DNA from: Halocynthiibacter sp. SDUM655004
GTDB lineage: Bacteria; Pseudomonadota; Alphaproteobacteria; Rhodobacterales; Rhodobacteraceae
Assembly: GCF_026015885.1 (NCBI RefSeq)
Contig: NZ_JAPDUG010000002.1
Location: 682,001-746,000 of the forward strand
Reading direction: 5' to 3'
DNA: 64,000 nt
The notes under the pieces were generated by a model. That model made no database searches and was not told the DNA's origin. It worked only from the letters and a program-made list of their open reading frames with translations. Below, one piece after another: positions 23,273-31,996 of the stretch (position 1 is the first letter of the stretch; each line of letters starts with the position of its first letter). The translations under genes were made by a program, and so were the position numbers.

Positions 23273-25837
23273 GTGAAGTTGCTCTCTCTCAATCACATTA
23301 AATGGCATCTTGCCGGATTGAGCGTGGCAATCACGGTTCTTCTCGGGATCTTGATCTATCTTAGCTTTTCCGTCCGCGATCAACTGGCCCTACTCCGATC
23401 AACGCCGATCGATAATGCCCAATGGACAGTGTCGCAGTTTGAGGTCGAGTTTTGGCGTTTGCACGAAGCAGCAATTCTAGCAAATTTGTCATCAGAGCCC
23501 GATCTGGAGGAGCTTCGAAAGCGCTTTGATCTATATTATTCACGCGCAGCTATCGTTGCCGCGCTCGAAGCACAGGGACGTATGTCCTATAACGCTGATG
23601 CGCCGCAAATCTGGGCTGACATTCTTGCGCAAGCTGATGAGCTCGCAAAAACGATCGATGCGTCAGATGAAACTCTCCGCAACGAGCTCGCGCGCCTTGC
23701 TCAAACTCTAATTAGCACTGCGCCGCATATTCGTGATGCCTCTGTCGATACTGTTGCGTTCTTTGCAAGCACTTCTGATCAACAACGTACAACACTTGCC
23801 TCACTGCTTTTTCAGGTAGCATTGGTAGCAGTCATTCTGATGGGTGCCTTTCTGCTTGTGGGCGCGCTTCTCATTCGGGCTCGTATGCGATCAGAACGCG
23901 TACAAGAGCAACTATCAGCGGCCAAAGAGCGGCTTCAGTCAACAGTCGGGGCAGCGCTCGACGCGGTTTTGGTCATTGATCACCGCGGCGATATTCTTGA
24001 TTTCAACGGTGGCGCAGAAAAGATTTTTGGCTATTCACGAGATGAGGTGCTCGGCAAGGATATGGCTAGATTCTTTATCCCCCAAGAGCACCGCGCTGCC
24101 CACCGCGCTGGCATCAGACGGTACTTGAAAACAAAAAATTCCAGCATCATCGGGAAAGGCCTGGTCGAACTGGAAGCCCTGCGAAAAGGTGGCGAGCGTA
24201 TCTCGGTTGAGGTCTCTGTTGCCTCCGTCACAGAAGAGGGAAAACCGGTTTTCATTTCGTTCATTCGTGACATTTCAGACCGGATTGCCGCGCAGAAAGA
24301 AATTCTAAATTCACGTGACGAGGCGATTGCAGCGAACAAGGCAAAATCCGATTTCATCGCCCTGATGAGCCACGAAATGCGCACGCCGCTGAATGGTTTG
24401 ATTGCGGCGCACGAAATCCTCGGTGCCACTGATCTTTCAGAAAAGCAGGATAGGTTCCTAACCATCGCCAATACATCGGGCCGGCATTTGATGGCCCATG
24501 TGAACAACATCCTCGACATTACGGCTTTGGATTCAAAGACAACGTCTCAACAACTTAGCCCCGTGGATTTGGCAGCCACTATTGAGGATATGGTCGAGAA
24601 TTTGCGCCCGCTTGCCTGTTCAAATGGAAACAGGATAACGGCCAGCGTAGATTGCTTTCCGTACAAGCATCTGATGGGGGATCAGACATGCCTGAACCGG
24701 ATCTTGCTGAACCTGATCGGGAATGCCATCAAATTTACCCATAATGGCCACGTACAAATAGACCTCGCTGTATCAGAAGAGAAAGGCGACCAAGTCGAAA
24801 TCGAAATTCATGTCAGCGACACAGGGCGCGGCATTCCTGCCGAGCAATTTTCGCGTGTGTTCGATGATTTTGTACGGCTCGACACATCTTTGGAGCGCGA
24901 CACCGAAGGAACGGGGCTTGGCTTGAGTATCTCGCGGCGCATGGCGCAGGCCATGGGTGGGGAAATTGGCGGCGACAGCGTGTTCGGCGAAGGCAGTACC
25001 TTCTGGGTCCGGCTGCCTTTCACAAAGCCAACAAACTATGACCTTGAGCAACTGCTTGGTCAAAAGGTCGAGGAGGCCAGCCCTGCTGCACCGGCCGCCA
25101 ATTTGCAACAAAACATTTCCGCGCTCATCGTCGAGGACAACAGGATCAACCGAGAGATTTTGATCGAATATTTAACAGAGCTGGGCGTTTCGACAGCTTC
25201 AGCGGAAAACGGTGAATTAGGCGTAAACCTCGCGCGTCACACGGCTTTTGACATCATTTTCATGGATATCAGCATGCCTGTCATGGATGGGCTGGATGCA
25301 ACGCGTGCAATCCGTGAAGAAGGCGCATCCAAGAATAGCAGGATCATTGGGTTTACAGCCTACTCAAGCGAAGAGAACTTACAGCGATGCATCGACGCTG
25401 GCCTCGACGATTTCGTCATTAAACCCGTTTCACGCGCATCTGTGCACGAGGCTCTCCTTAAAAAGCGTTCCGCTCAAAATAGGCTCGCATCGCAAGACTA
25501 TCACAAGCTGATCAACCTTCAGCAAGTCGCGGAGCTCCGTGATATTTTGGGGCCGGAGCAATACAAGAAGAACGCCGAAAAGTTCTATCAGGAAATTACA
25601 GAGAACCTTTCCGGACTGAAGAAGACAGTGCTGTCCAACCAAGGCAAAGCAATTGCCAATGAACTACATAATATGTCCGGATTGGCGGCCTCGATGGGTG
25701 CGAAAGCGCTGCATCAAGCGTTGCAGAATGCCGAAGAGACATCTGTTGATGGATGTATTCAGGATACCCTGCAAGCGATCATCAAAAGCCAACTCGTGCT
25801 GCAAGAAACATGGGCCACTGGCGAGCTTCAGAAATAG
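23273..25837 (+). CDS. Hybrid sensor histidine kinase with PAS, receiver and Hpt domains
   Basis: The protein has 854 residues from a GTG start. A first membrane helix (about 14-33), a periplasmic helical sensor region to about 180 and a second helix (about 182-205) are followed by a PAS domain (AALDAVLVIDHRGDILDFNGGAEKIFGY). HisKA carries His367 in ALMSHEMRTPLNGL, followed by a HATPase domain (LNLIGNAIKFTHNG; DTGRGIP; GTGLGLSISRR). A receiver has Asp665 in IIFMDISMPVMDG, and a C-terminal Hpt has His799 in NELHNMSGLAASMGA. This is a complete internal phosphorelay. The periplasmic protein upstream probably modulates the sensor region, and the LuxR regulator at 21910 may receive the phosphate. 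Confidence 0.92.
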   Translation: MKLLSLNHIKWHLAGLSVAITVLLGILIYLSFSVRDQLALLRSTPIDNAQWTVSQFEVEFWRLHEAAILANLSSEPDLEELRKRFDLYYSRAAIVAALEAQGRMSYNADAPQIWADILAQADELAKTIDASDETLRNELARLAQTLISTAPHIRDASVDTVAFFASTSDQQRTTLASLLFQVALVAVILMGAFLLVGALLIRARMRSERVQEQLSAAKERLQSTVGAALDAVLVIDHRGDILDFNGGAEKIFGYSRDEVLGKDMARFFIPQEHRAAHRAGIRRYLKTKNSSIIGKGLVELEALRKGGERISVEVSVASVTEEGKPVFISFIRDISDRIAAQKEILNSRDEAIAANKAKSDFIALMSHEMRTPLNGLIAAHEILGATDLSEKQDRFLTIANTSGRHLMAHVNNILDITALDSKTTSQQLSPVDLAATIEDMVENLRPLACSNGNRITASVDCFPYKHLMGDQTCLNRILLNLIGNAIKFTHNGHVQIDLAVSEEKGDQVEIEIHVSDTGRGIPAEQFSRVFDDFVRLDTSLERDTEGTGLGLSISRRMAQAMGGEIGGDSVFGEGSTFWVRLPFTKPTNYDLEQLLGQKVEEASPAAPAANLQQNISALIVEDNRINREILIEYLTELGVSTASAENGELGVNLARHTAFDIIFMDISMPVMDGLDATRAIREEGASKNSRIIGFTAYSSEENLQRCIDAGLDDFVIKPVSRASVHEALLKKRSAQNRLASQDYHKLINLQQVAELRDILGPEQYKKNAEKFYQEITENLSGLKKTVLSNQGKAIANELHNMSGLAASMGAKALHQALQNAEETSVDGCIQDTLQAIIKSQLVLQETWATGELQK

Positions 25838-25848
25838 CGCGCTGTAAC

Positions 25849-25865
25849 AATCATTTTGAATGATT
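25849..25865. terminator. Short hairpin between convergent genes
   Basis: AATCATT and AATGATT pair perfectly around TTG in the 75-base gap between the hybrid kinase and the ABC ATPase gene. The stem is short and AT-rich, so terminator activity is uncertain. Confidence 0.3.
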
Positions 25866-25912
25866 AGCTCTTAAAAGCGGCGCTATGGAAGGCACTGCTC
25901 TCAAATGCCCTG

Positions 25913-26980
25913 CTATCTTACGCGCTGGCCAGCTTCGTTGAATAGAACAAGGCGCTTTAGATCGAAATGCAGTTGGACATTGTCACCGGCATTCGGGCGT
26001 TGATCGCGCATCTCCACGACCAAGCGACAAGTCGATTGCTCGGAAACCAAATCCCCATGAACAAAAGCCGTAGAACCGAGCTGTTCGACCGCTTCAATAT
26101 TCATTGATACTGCCTGCCCTGCGTCGCTTTGAAGATGCTCGGGGCGAATACCAATTGTATACTCCGCGCCTTTCACCAACGATGAATTAAGCGCGGGCAG
26201 TTGAATAGGCACATTCCCGAATGCAACCTGATTGTCGCCAGTGGCAACGCATGGGACGAAGTTCATTTTCGGCGACCCAATAAATCCTGCTACGAACATA
26301 TTGTCGGGGTCATCATAGAGGTCAGTCGGGCTTCCGACCTGCTCAACAATTCCATCACGCAGCACGACAATACGGTCCGCCATTGTCATGGCTTCGGTCT
26401 GGTCATGGGTCACATAAATCATGGTGGCGCCCAGCTTTTTATGAAGCCGCGCTATTTCCATGCGGGTTTGAACACGCAATTCCGCGTCGAGGTTCGAGAG
26501 AGGTTCGTCGAAAAGGAAGACTTTTGGATCACGAACAATAGCGCGTCCAATGGCAACGCGTTGACGCTGGCCGCCTGAAAGCTGCGCAGGTTTACGGTCT
26601 AGCAACTGGGTGATCTGCAGAATTTCCGCAGCACGTTCAACAGCGGCACGCCGCTCTTTCTTGGATTGCTTCTGGAGACGAAGCGCAAACCCCATATTCT
26701 CCGCAACGGTCATATGTGGATAGAGCGCATACGACTGAAACACCATCGCGATACCGCGGTCATAAGGCTCCTCGTCGGTTACATCCTCACCGTCAATAAT
26801 GATGTCGCCACCAGTTGGGTTCTCAAGCCCAGCCACAAGCCGCAAGAGCGTGGACTTGCCGCAACCGGAAGGCCCAACAAACACGACGAACTCACCATGG
26901 GGAATTTCGAGATCGACACCTTTAATCACTTTGACTGTGCCGAAGGACTTTTCAATGGAGGAAAGTGCGAGATTGGCCAT
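25913..26980 (-). CDS. Carbohydrate ABC transporter ATP-binding protein (UgpC/MalK type)
   Basis: The protein has 355 residues. The ATPase domain has Walker [11 protein letters not shown]-loop [14 protein letters not shown], signature [15 protein letters not shown], Walker [16 protein letters not shown] and the VTHDQTEAM switch. The C-terminal TOBE-like regulatory region ([10 protein letters not shown]) is present. It is the last gene of a five-gene transport and dehydratase operon. Substrates of this class are sugars, sugar acids or polyols. Confidence 0.92.
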   Translation of the reverse strand: MANLALSSIEKSFGTVKVIKGVDLEIPHGEFVVFVGPSGCGKSTLLRLVAGLENPTGGDIIIDGEDVTDEEPYDRGIAMVFQSYALYPHMTVAENMGFALRLQKQSKKERRAAVERAAEILQITQLLDRKPAQLSGGQRQRVAIGRAIVRDPKVFLFDEPLSNLDAELRVQTRMEIARLHKKLGATMIYVTHDQTEAMTMADRIVVLRDGIVEQVGSPTDLYDDPDNMFVAGFIGSPKMNFVPCVATGDNQVAFGNVPIQLPALNSSLVKGAEYTIGIRPEHLQSDAGQAVSMNIEAVEQLGSTAFVHGDLVSEQSTCRLVVEMRDQRPNAGDNVQLHFDLKRLVLFNEAGQRVR

Positions 26981-26986
26981 GTGATA

Positions 26987-27820
26987 TTACCCTTTCACGG
27001 CACCGGTCGCGATGCCGGCAACGATCTTACGTTGGAACAGAACGTAGAGAATGACGATTGGTGCGGCGGCCAGAACAATTGCGGCCGAAAGCAATGGAAC
27101 GTTTGTTGTGTATTCCCCGCGCAGAGCAGTGATGCCCACCATTAGTGTGCGTTCATCCTGAAGTACGAGGAGAGAAATCAGAACGTCGTTCCAACAGTAT
27201 AGCGTATTCAGAATTGCCAGAGTGAGCAGCGCCGGACGGCCCATTGGCAGCATGATGAACCACCAGACATGGATAAACCTAGCCCCATCCACCCGCGCAG
27301 CTTCAACGAGCTCGCGCGGCAGAGCGCTGTAGAATGCGGTCATGAGATAGACGCTAAAGGGCAAGAAGAAAGCCGTGTAAGACAGGATCAGCCCCGTGCG
27401 TGTGTTCAACAGATCAAGCGCAAGGATGGTCTGGTAAAAGGGCACCAAGACAACTTGGACAGGGATCATGAGCGACGCGAGAATTACGACAAACACAAGC
27501 TTGCGATAAGGGAAACGCAAAACCGCTAGTGCAAAACCGGCAAGCGAAGAGATGAGCAACAGCGCCAGAACCGCTCCGACCGTAACCGTAAAGGAGTTCA
27601 TGAAATATTCATCGAACCGCGCACGGCTCCACGCCGTAATAAAGTTTGCAAACGTTGGGTCGTTTACCAAACCAAACCGGTCGAGAATATATCCTCTGTT
27701 GTCCTTGAGCGCGTTGTTAAGCGCAAAATAGAACGGGTATAGACACGACAGCGCCAATAGAAACATAGGGACAGCAGCGATCCAGAGGGCTCGGCTGTCA
27801 GATTTACTCCTGCGGGACAT
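26987..27820 (-). CDS. Carbohydrate ABC transporter permease (MalG type)
   Basis: The protein has 277 residues and six hydrophobic segments, starting ALWIAAVPMFLLALSCLYPFYFALNNALKD. The EAA loop reads ELVEAARVDGARFIHVWWFIMLPMGRPALLTLAI (two blocks) and docks the ATPase. It ends 6 bases before the ATPase start and begins 10 bases after the partner permease. It imports an unidentified carbohydrate with its neighbours. Confidence 0.92.
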   Translation of the reverse strand: MSRRSKSDSRALWIAAVPMFLLALSCLYPFYFALNNALKDNRGYILDRFGLVNDPTFANFITAWSRARFDEYFMNSFTVTVGAVLALLLISSLAGFALAVLRFPYRKLVFVVILASLMIPVQVVLVPFYQTILALDLLNTRTGLILSYTAFFLPFSVYLMTAFYSALPRELVEAARVDGARFIHVWWFIMLPMGRPALLTLAILNTLYCWNDVLISLLVLQDERTLMVGITALRGEYTTNVPLLSAAIVLAAAPIVILYVLFQRKIVAGIATGAVKG

Positions 27821-27830
27821 TAATCTGCTC

Positions 27831-28745
27831 CTAAAGGCTCGCGTTGCGGGTCATGATGCGAATTTGCAGATATGCAATACCGCCCATCATCACGAACAAG
27901 ATCATTGAAATAGCGGAGGCATAGCCTGGTCGATTCAATTGGCCTTGCTCCAGCCAGATCAAAAACTCCGGCAGCGTTGTGGACGTTCCTGGACCACCGC
28001 CTGTAAGGACATAGATCAAACCGAACATTGAAGTCAGCACACCGATTGTGGTGACCACCGCGACAAATTCGATGATCGGGCGCAACGAAGGCACAATAAT
28101 CAGGAACAATCGCTGCCAGAACCGAGCGCCATCTATGCGTGCGGCTTCGATGATGTCATCCGGTACTGTGGACAAGCCGGACAGGAAGATCAGAACACCC
28201 ATGCCAAAGGTTGACCAAAGCTGGACGGCAATAAGGCTACCAAGTGCGGTCGCGCTTCCACCCAACCAATCAACCGCGTCGATACCTACGGCAGCAAGTG
28301 CATTGTTAAGGCTCCCGTCGTACCGCAATACGATATTGAAGATAGAGCCGATGATCACACTCGAGAGAACGGCAGGGAAAAAGTATACGGCGCGGAATAG
28401 TTTTCCGCCCGGAACACCTTGGTGGATCAGGATAGCAAGGAGCATGGGCAGCATCACCCAAATCGGCAGCGTCGCCAAAAGGAGCAATGTGTTTACAATC
28501 GAGTCCTGAAATGTCGGATCATTCACAGCGCGCGTATAGTTCGCGAACCCGACCCAGTCTCCTTTGCCGATCCCGTCAGTGTTGGTCAAGGAAAGGACAA
28601 ATCCCCACGCCAAAGGGAACACCCTAAAGACGAGAACCAATAACAAGGCAGGAAGCAAAAACAAAAACGCCATGCGTATTTCGGCTTTGCTTCCGTCACC
28701 GCCGCGCCTTTTGCGCGGCGGGGTTGTTTTCTCAGGACTACTCAC
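27831..28745 (-). CDS. Carbohydrate ABC transporter permease (MalF/UgpA type)
   Basis: The protein has 304 residues from a GTG at 28745, with AAGGG upstream; the frame continues to 28820 but that would overlap the binding-protein gene. Six hydrophobic helices are seen, beginning AFLFLLPALLLVLVFRVFPLAWGF, and the EAA loop IIEAARIDGARFWQRLFLIIVPSLRP. A basic N-terminal tail (RKRRGGDGSK) lies in the cytoplasm. It pairs with the MalG-type permease. Confidence 0.9.
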   Translation of the reverse strand: MSSPEKTTPPRKRRGGDGSKAEIRMAFLFLLPALLLVLVFRVFPLAWGFVLSLTNTDGIGKGDWVGFANYTRAVNDPTFQDSIVNTLLLLATLPIWVMLPMLLAILIHQGVPGGKLFRAVYFFPAVLSSVIIGSIFNIVLRYDGSLNNALAAVGIDAVDWLGGSATALGSLIAVQLWSTFGMGVLIFLSGLSTVPDDIIEAARIDGARFWQRLFLIIVPSLRPIIEFVAVVTTIGVLTSMFGLIYVLTGGGPGTSTTLPEFLIWLEQGQLNRPGYASAISMILFVMMGGIAYLQIRIMTRNASL

Positions 28746-28755
28746 GAATTTGCCC

Positions 28756-29988
28756 TTACATGTTTGCCTTGCGGGCCGCTTCCATGGCTTCCACAGCCGC
28801 ATCGACCGTAGTGTCACCATTGAGCAGCGATTGAGACTGACGCTTCCACTCTTCTAGAACGGCAGGGTTCAGTAGAGCATGTGGGCTGGCACCTGGCGCG
28901 CTCGCCATAAGCTCGAGAGCGCGCGCCAAAGCTTCGCTTGAAAGCTTTGATGTATCAACTTCAGTATTCGCAGGAAGCGCACCCGTTTCAACCGCAAAAA
29001 TCGCCTGACGTTCAGCATCTGCAAGAATTTCAACCAAGCTCATAGCAAGTTCTTGGTTCTCGCCGGCTTTGGGTACAGCCCAACCGATCCCACCGCCAAA
29101 AGGAAGGCGCGCAACTTCGGCATCTGGGTTCGGATATGCGAACACGCCAACATTTCCTTCGCCAAGGAACTCCTCAAACTGTTTCCAATGCGCGACATCG
29201 GACAAAAGCCCGACTGTGTGAGCAGCTTCGGAACGCATGAACATTTCGTATTCGTCCATAAATTTGGCGATGGAGTTTGCACCTTCATTAAACCAACCGC
29301 GCTCGTTGCCATCGACCCAAAGCTCGACAATCTGGCGCACTTTCGGATCTGTCCACGATAGCTCACCGGCGACCCATGCCGCATAGTCCTCATCAGAGAA
29401 GGTGCTTGTTGCAATCTGACTTACAAAGAACTCGCCGCCAAAGCCCTGCTTGTTGCCAAGCGCAAAGCAAGGCACATCACCTTTCGCGATAATGGCTTCA
29501 CATGCTGCCGCCAATTCTTCATAGCTGGAAGGCGCTGCATCACGATCAAGGCCTGCGGCTTCATACAGATCTTTGTTATAGTAAACAGCGAAGCCTTGGA
29601 TGGTGATCGGCAGTGCGAAAACATTACCTGCTTCATCCGAAAATGCCTCAACACCAGAGAAGTTCTCTGCTTTGTCAGTGAGGTTTACCAAAGCCTCGGC
29701 ACGCGATTGCGTTTTTGCACCACCGTGCACAAGAACAACATCCGGCCCCTCGCCAGATGTCAGAGCTGTACCCAGTAGCGTGTAGTATTGGTCATGCGGC
29801 TGCACGACAAAATTAACGGTTGCGCCGGGATTTGCGGCTTCGAACGCTTCTTTTGCAGCGTCAAAATAGCCGAACGTTGCAGGATCGCCGGATTTCCAAT
29901 CCCAAACCGTAAGCTCCTGTGCCGAAAGGCCAGTTGCAAACGTCAATAGTGCTGCACTTGAAAGCAGTGTTGTTTTTAAGTTTATCAT
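28756..29988 (-). CDS. Carbohydrate ABC transporter substrate-binding protein
   Basis: The protein has 410 residues from the ATG at 29988 (GGAGGAACCGAC upstream), with a Sec signal peptide to about residue 24 (LLTFATGLSAQE). The mature protein opens LTVWDWKSGDPATFGYFD and contains PITIQGFAVYYNKDLYEAAGL and GGGIGWAVPKAGEN, typical of cluster B sugar binders. It lies 50 bases after the enolase-superfamily gene. The ligand is likely a sugar or sugar acid that feeds that enzyme. Confidence 0.92.
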   Translation of the reverse strand: MINLKTTLLSSAALLTFATGLSAQELTVWDWKSGDPATFGYFDAAKEAFEAANPGATVNFVVQPHDQYYTLLGTALTSGEGPDVVLVHGGAKTQSRAEALVNLTDKAENFSGVEAFSDEAGNVFALPITIQGFAVYYNKDLYEAAGLDRDAAPSSYEELAAACEAIIAKGDVPCFALGNKQGFGGEFFVSQIATSTFSDEDYAAWVAGELSWTDPKVRQIVELWVDGNERGWFNEGANSIAKFMDEYEMFMRSEAAHTVGLLSDVAHWKQFEEFLGEGNVGVFAYPNPDAEVARLPFGGGIGWAVPKAGENQELAMSLVEILADAERQAIFAVETGALPANTEVDTSKLSSEALARALELMASAPGASPHALLNPAVLEEWKRQSQSLLNGDTTVDAAVEAMEAARKANM

Positions 29989-30038
29989 GTCGGTTCCTCC
30001 CAAAATGTCTCAGTCGTTTCGTTGTTTTGCGTCGTCGG

Positions 30039-31181
30039 TTACTTGGAAATAAATCTGCACGGCGGCGCAGTCTTTAGCGCGTCAGCCGCAACAGGATCAG
30101 GCGCTGACCATATATTTCTCGCGGCATCAGTTAGCGCGAAGCCAATACCGGGCTTCTCGGGTAATAGTGCATAGCCGTCTTTAAATTCGATCGGCGTATC
30201 TACAAGGTGCTCGTTGCTCAAGAATGAATACTCAAGCCACTCCACTTCGGGCAAAGCACACGCGGCATGGACACCCGTCTCAAGGAATGTGTTCCCCAAT
30301 GAAACAGGCAGTCCCATATCAGCTGCGAGCCAGCCAATACGCATCGTATCAGACACCCGACCATGAACGTTGATGATGTCTGTGCCGCCCGCTTGAAGCA
30401 GCATACGCTTGCCAGTAAGGTCGAGATATTCTCCAGAGTTGATCTGTGTGAACGGGGCCATTTCGCGCAAAGAGCGCAGGCCGGCAAAATCATTTCGAAG
30501 GATAGGATCTTCAATCCAGATCAGATCAATACCCGCATCGTGGAACATTGTCAGGCGCATCGCCGCCTCTTTACACGACCAAGCCTCGTTCGCATCAGCC
30601 ATGATACCGCAATCAGGCCCAACAGTTTTCTTCAGAAGCTCGAGGCGGTGCAAGTCCCATTCTGGATCAGGACTTCCGATCTTTACCTTGAATGTATCAA
30701 AGCCATGGGATGCAGCATTTGAGAAGAACTCAACGAACTCTTCATCGCTCATATGGAAGTCGAGCCCACTTGCGTATGCTCTTACTTTTTCGCGGGTGCC
30801 GCCCAAAAACTTACCGAGCGGCATGCTTGCCTGCTGAGACGCCAAATCCCAGAGTGCGATTTGGAGCGCTTCATCAAAACCGTATTTTGCATCCCGCTGG
30901 TTGCCTCCGCGTGGCCGTTCAACCCGTTGCGTCAACTCAAACGCTGTTTGGCCCTCAATCTCAGGCCAAATGTACTTCGCAAAAGTGGCCTCCATCGTGG
31001 CTTGCGAAGGGTATGGCTCAAACAATTTGTGCCCGAAACCAAGCCCAATGTTCCCTGCGTCATCATGCAGTTCAAGCGCGACACTGTGGGAGTTCTCGAA
31101 GAACACCTGACTATCGCCGATACTGCGATCGAAACGATATTCAAAACGCGTTAGAGCGAACTTCTTGATTTTAGGCAGCAC
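30039..31181 (-). CDS. Mandelate racemase/enolase superfamily dehydratase
   Basis: The protein has 380 residues from a GTG start with a weak ribosome site. The superfamily barrel has KVKIG (first lysine base, near residue 163) and metal ligands in MADANEAW, WIEDP and NSGEY. The C-terminal strand that usually carries the catalytic histidine reads LPVSLGNTFLETGVHAACALPE, so the common His is not in its usual place. Members dehydrate sugar acids or epimerise substrates. First gene of the ABC-transporter operon and divergent from a GntR regulator; the transported compound is presumably its substrate. Confidence 0.88.
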   Translation of the reverse strand: MLPKIKKFALTRFEYRFDRSIGDSQVFFENSHSVALELHDDAGNIGLGFGHKLFEPYPSQATMEATFAKYIWPEIEGQTAFELTQRVERPRGGNQRDAKYGFDEALQIALWDLASQQASMPLGKFLGGTREKVRAYASGLDFHMSDEEFVEFFSNAASHGFDTFKVKIGSPDPEWDLHRLELLKKTVGPDCGIMADANEAWSCKEAAMRLTMFHDAGIDLIWIEDPILRNDFAGLRSLREMAPFTQINSGEYLDLTGKRMLLQAGGTDIINVHGRVSDTMRIGWLAADMGLPVSLGNTFLETGVHAACALPEVEWLEYSFLSNEHLVDTPIEFKDGYALLPEKPGIGFALTDAARNIWSAPDPVAADALKTAPPCRFISK

Positions 31182-31205
31182 TGTCTGATGCTTTCATTCT
31201 GCAAA

Positions 31206-31217
31206 CTGATTAATCAG
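31206..31217. promoter_or_regulatory. Perfect palindrome, candidate GntR operator
   Basis: CTGATTAATCAG is a perfect 12-base inverted repeat in the 87-base space between the enolase-superfamily gene and the divergent FCD-GntR gene. A related half-site TGATTAAG occurs near 31253-31260. Position and symmetry fit autoregulation and control of the transport operon. Confidence 0.55.
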
Positions 31218-31268
31218 ATGATGCACAATGACATTGCAGTTTGTCAACATGGTGATTAAGCTGCCGGT

Positions 31269-31931
31269 ATGAAAACTGGAACACCTAAGAAATTATTGAG
31301 CGAAACTGCCTATCAGAGCATTCTGGACGCCCTGTTTAGCAAGCAGTTGCCTTTTGGCTCGCGCATGTCTCAAAAAGATCTCGAGAGAATCACAGGAACC
31401 GCTGTCGGGCCAATTCGCGATGCACTGAAAGTTTTAGAAGCTGATGGGATCGTTAAGGTGCATCCGCGATCTGGTATCGAGGTCGTGACACCTTCCGCTG
31501 AGTTGGTTCGGAGTACGTTCCAGTTTCGCACAATCATCGAGCGTGCAGCGGTTAAACAATTTTCTCAACATGCCCGGTCGCAAGACATTTTGGACCTCAA
31601 GAACATCCACCTCGAAGAGATCAATCGCCTGAAAGGGTGTGACCCCAGTTCAGATCAGACTCTACTTGTTGATAAAATTGAGGACCAGTTTCACACGGGC
31701 ATCGTTAACTCGCTTCAAAACGAGCTCATAGATATTTCTTTCCGAAGATTGCACCTCATGGTGCGGGTCATAAAGACCACCAGTTTCCTGTCTCCCTCTA
31801 CGGTCATCACCTCGCTGGAAGAGCACCTCAAAGTTCTTGATGCATGCGAAATGCGAGACAGTGACCTCGCAGAGAACCTAATCGGTGAGCATTTGATGAA
31901 CGCACTGAGCCGGAATCTCGGCCTGAAGTAG
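31269..31931 (+). CDS. GntR family (FCD/FadR subfamily) regulator
   Basis: The protein has 220 residues. The N-terminal winged helix (AYQSILDALFSKQLPFGSRMSQKDLERITGTAVGPIRDALKVLEADGIVKVHPRSG, read in blocks) is followed by an all-helical FCD effector domain (VRSTFQFRTIIERAAVKQF; DQFHTGIVNSL; SLEEHLKVLDACE). It is divergent from the dehydratase and sugar-acid transporter operon and is its likely repressor, with the ligand probably a pathway intermediate. Confidence 0.9.
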   Translation: MKTGTPKKLLSETAYQSILDALFSKQLPFGSRMSQKDLERITGTAVGPIRDALKVLEADGIVKVHPRSGIEVVTPSAELVRSTFQFRTIIERAAVKQFSQHARSQDILDLKNIHLEEINRLKGCDPSSDQTLLVDKIEDQFHTGIVNSLQNELIDISFRRLHLMVRVIKTTSFLSPSTVITSLEEHLKVLDACEMRDSDLAENLIGEHLMNALSRNLGLK

Positions 31932-31950
31932 CGCGTCTGCTGAAAACAAA

Positions 31951-31980
31951 ACAGGCGCCCGAAAAGGAGCGCCTGTTCTT
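31951..31980. terminator. Bidirectional terminator between gntR and the phytase-like gene
   Basis: ACAGGCGC at 31951-31958 pairs with GCGCCTGT at 31969-31976 around CCGAAAAGGA, followed by a T-rich TCTTCTGTTT. It lies between two convergent genes. Confidence 0.75.
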
Positions 31981-31996
31981 CTGTTTCAATCGCTGA

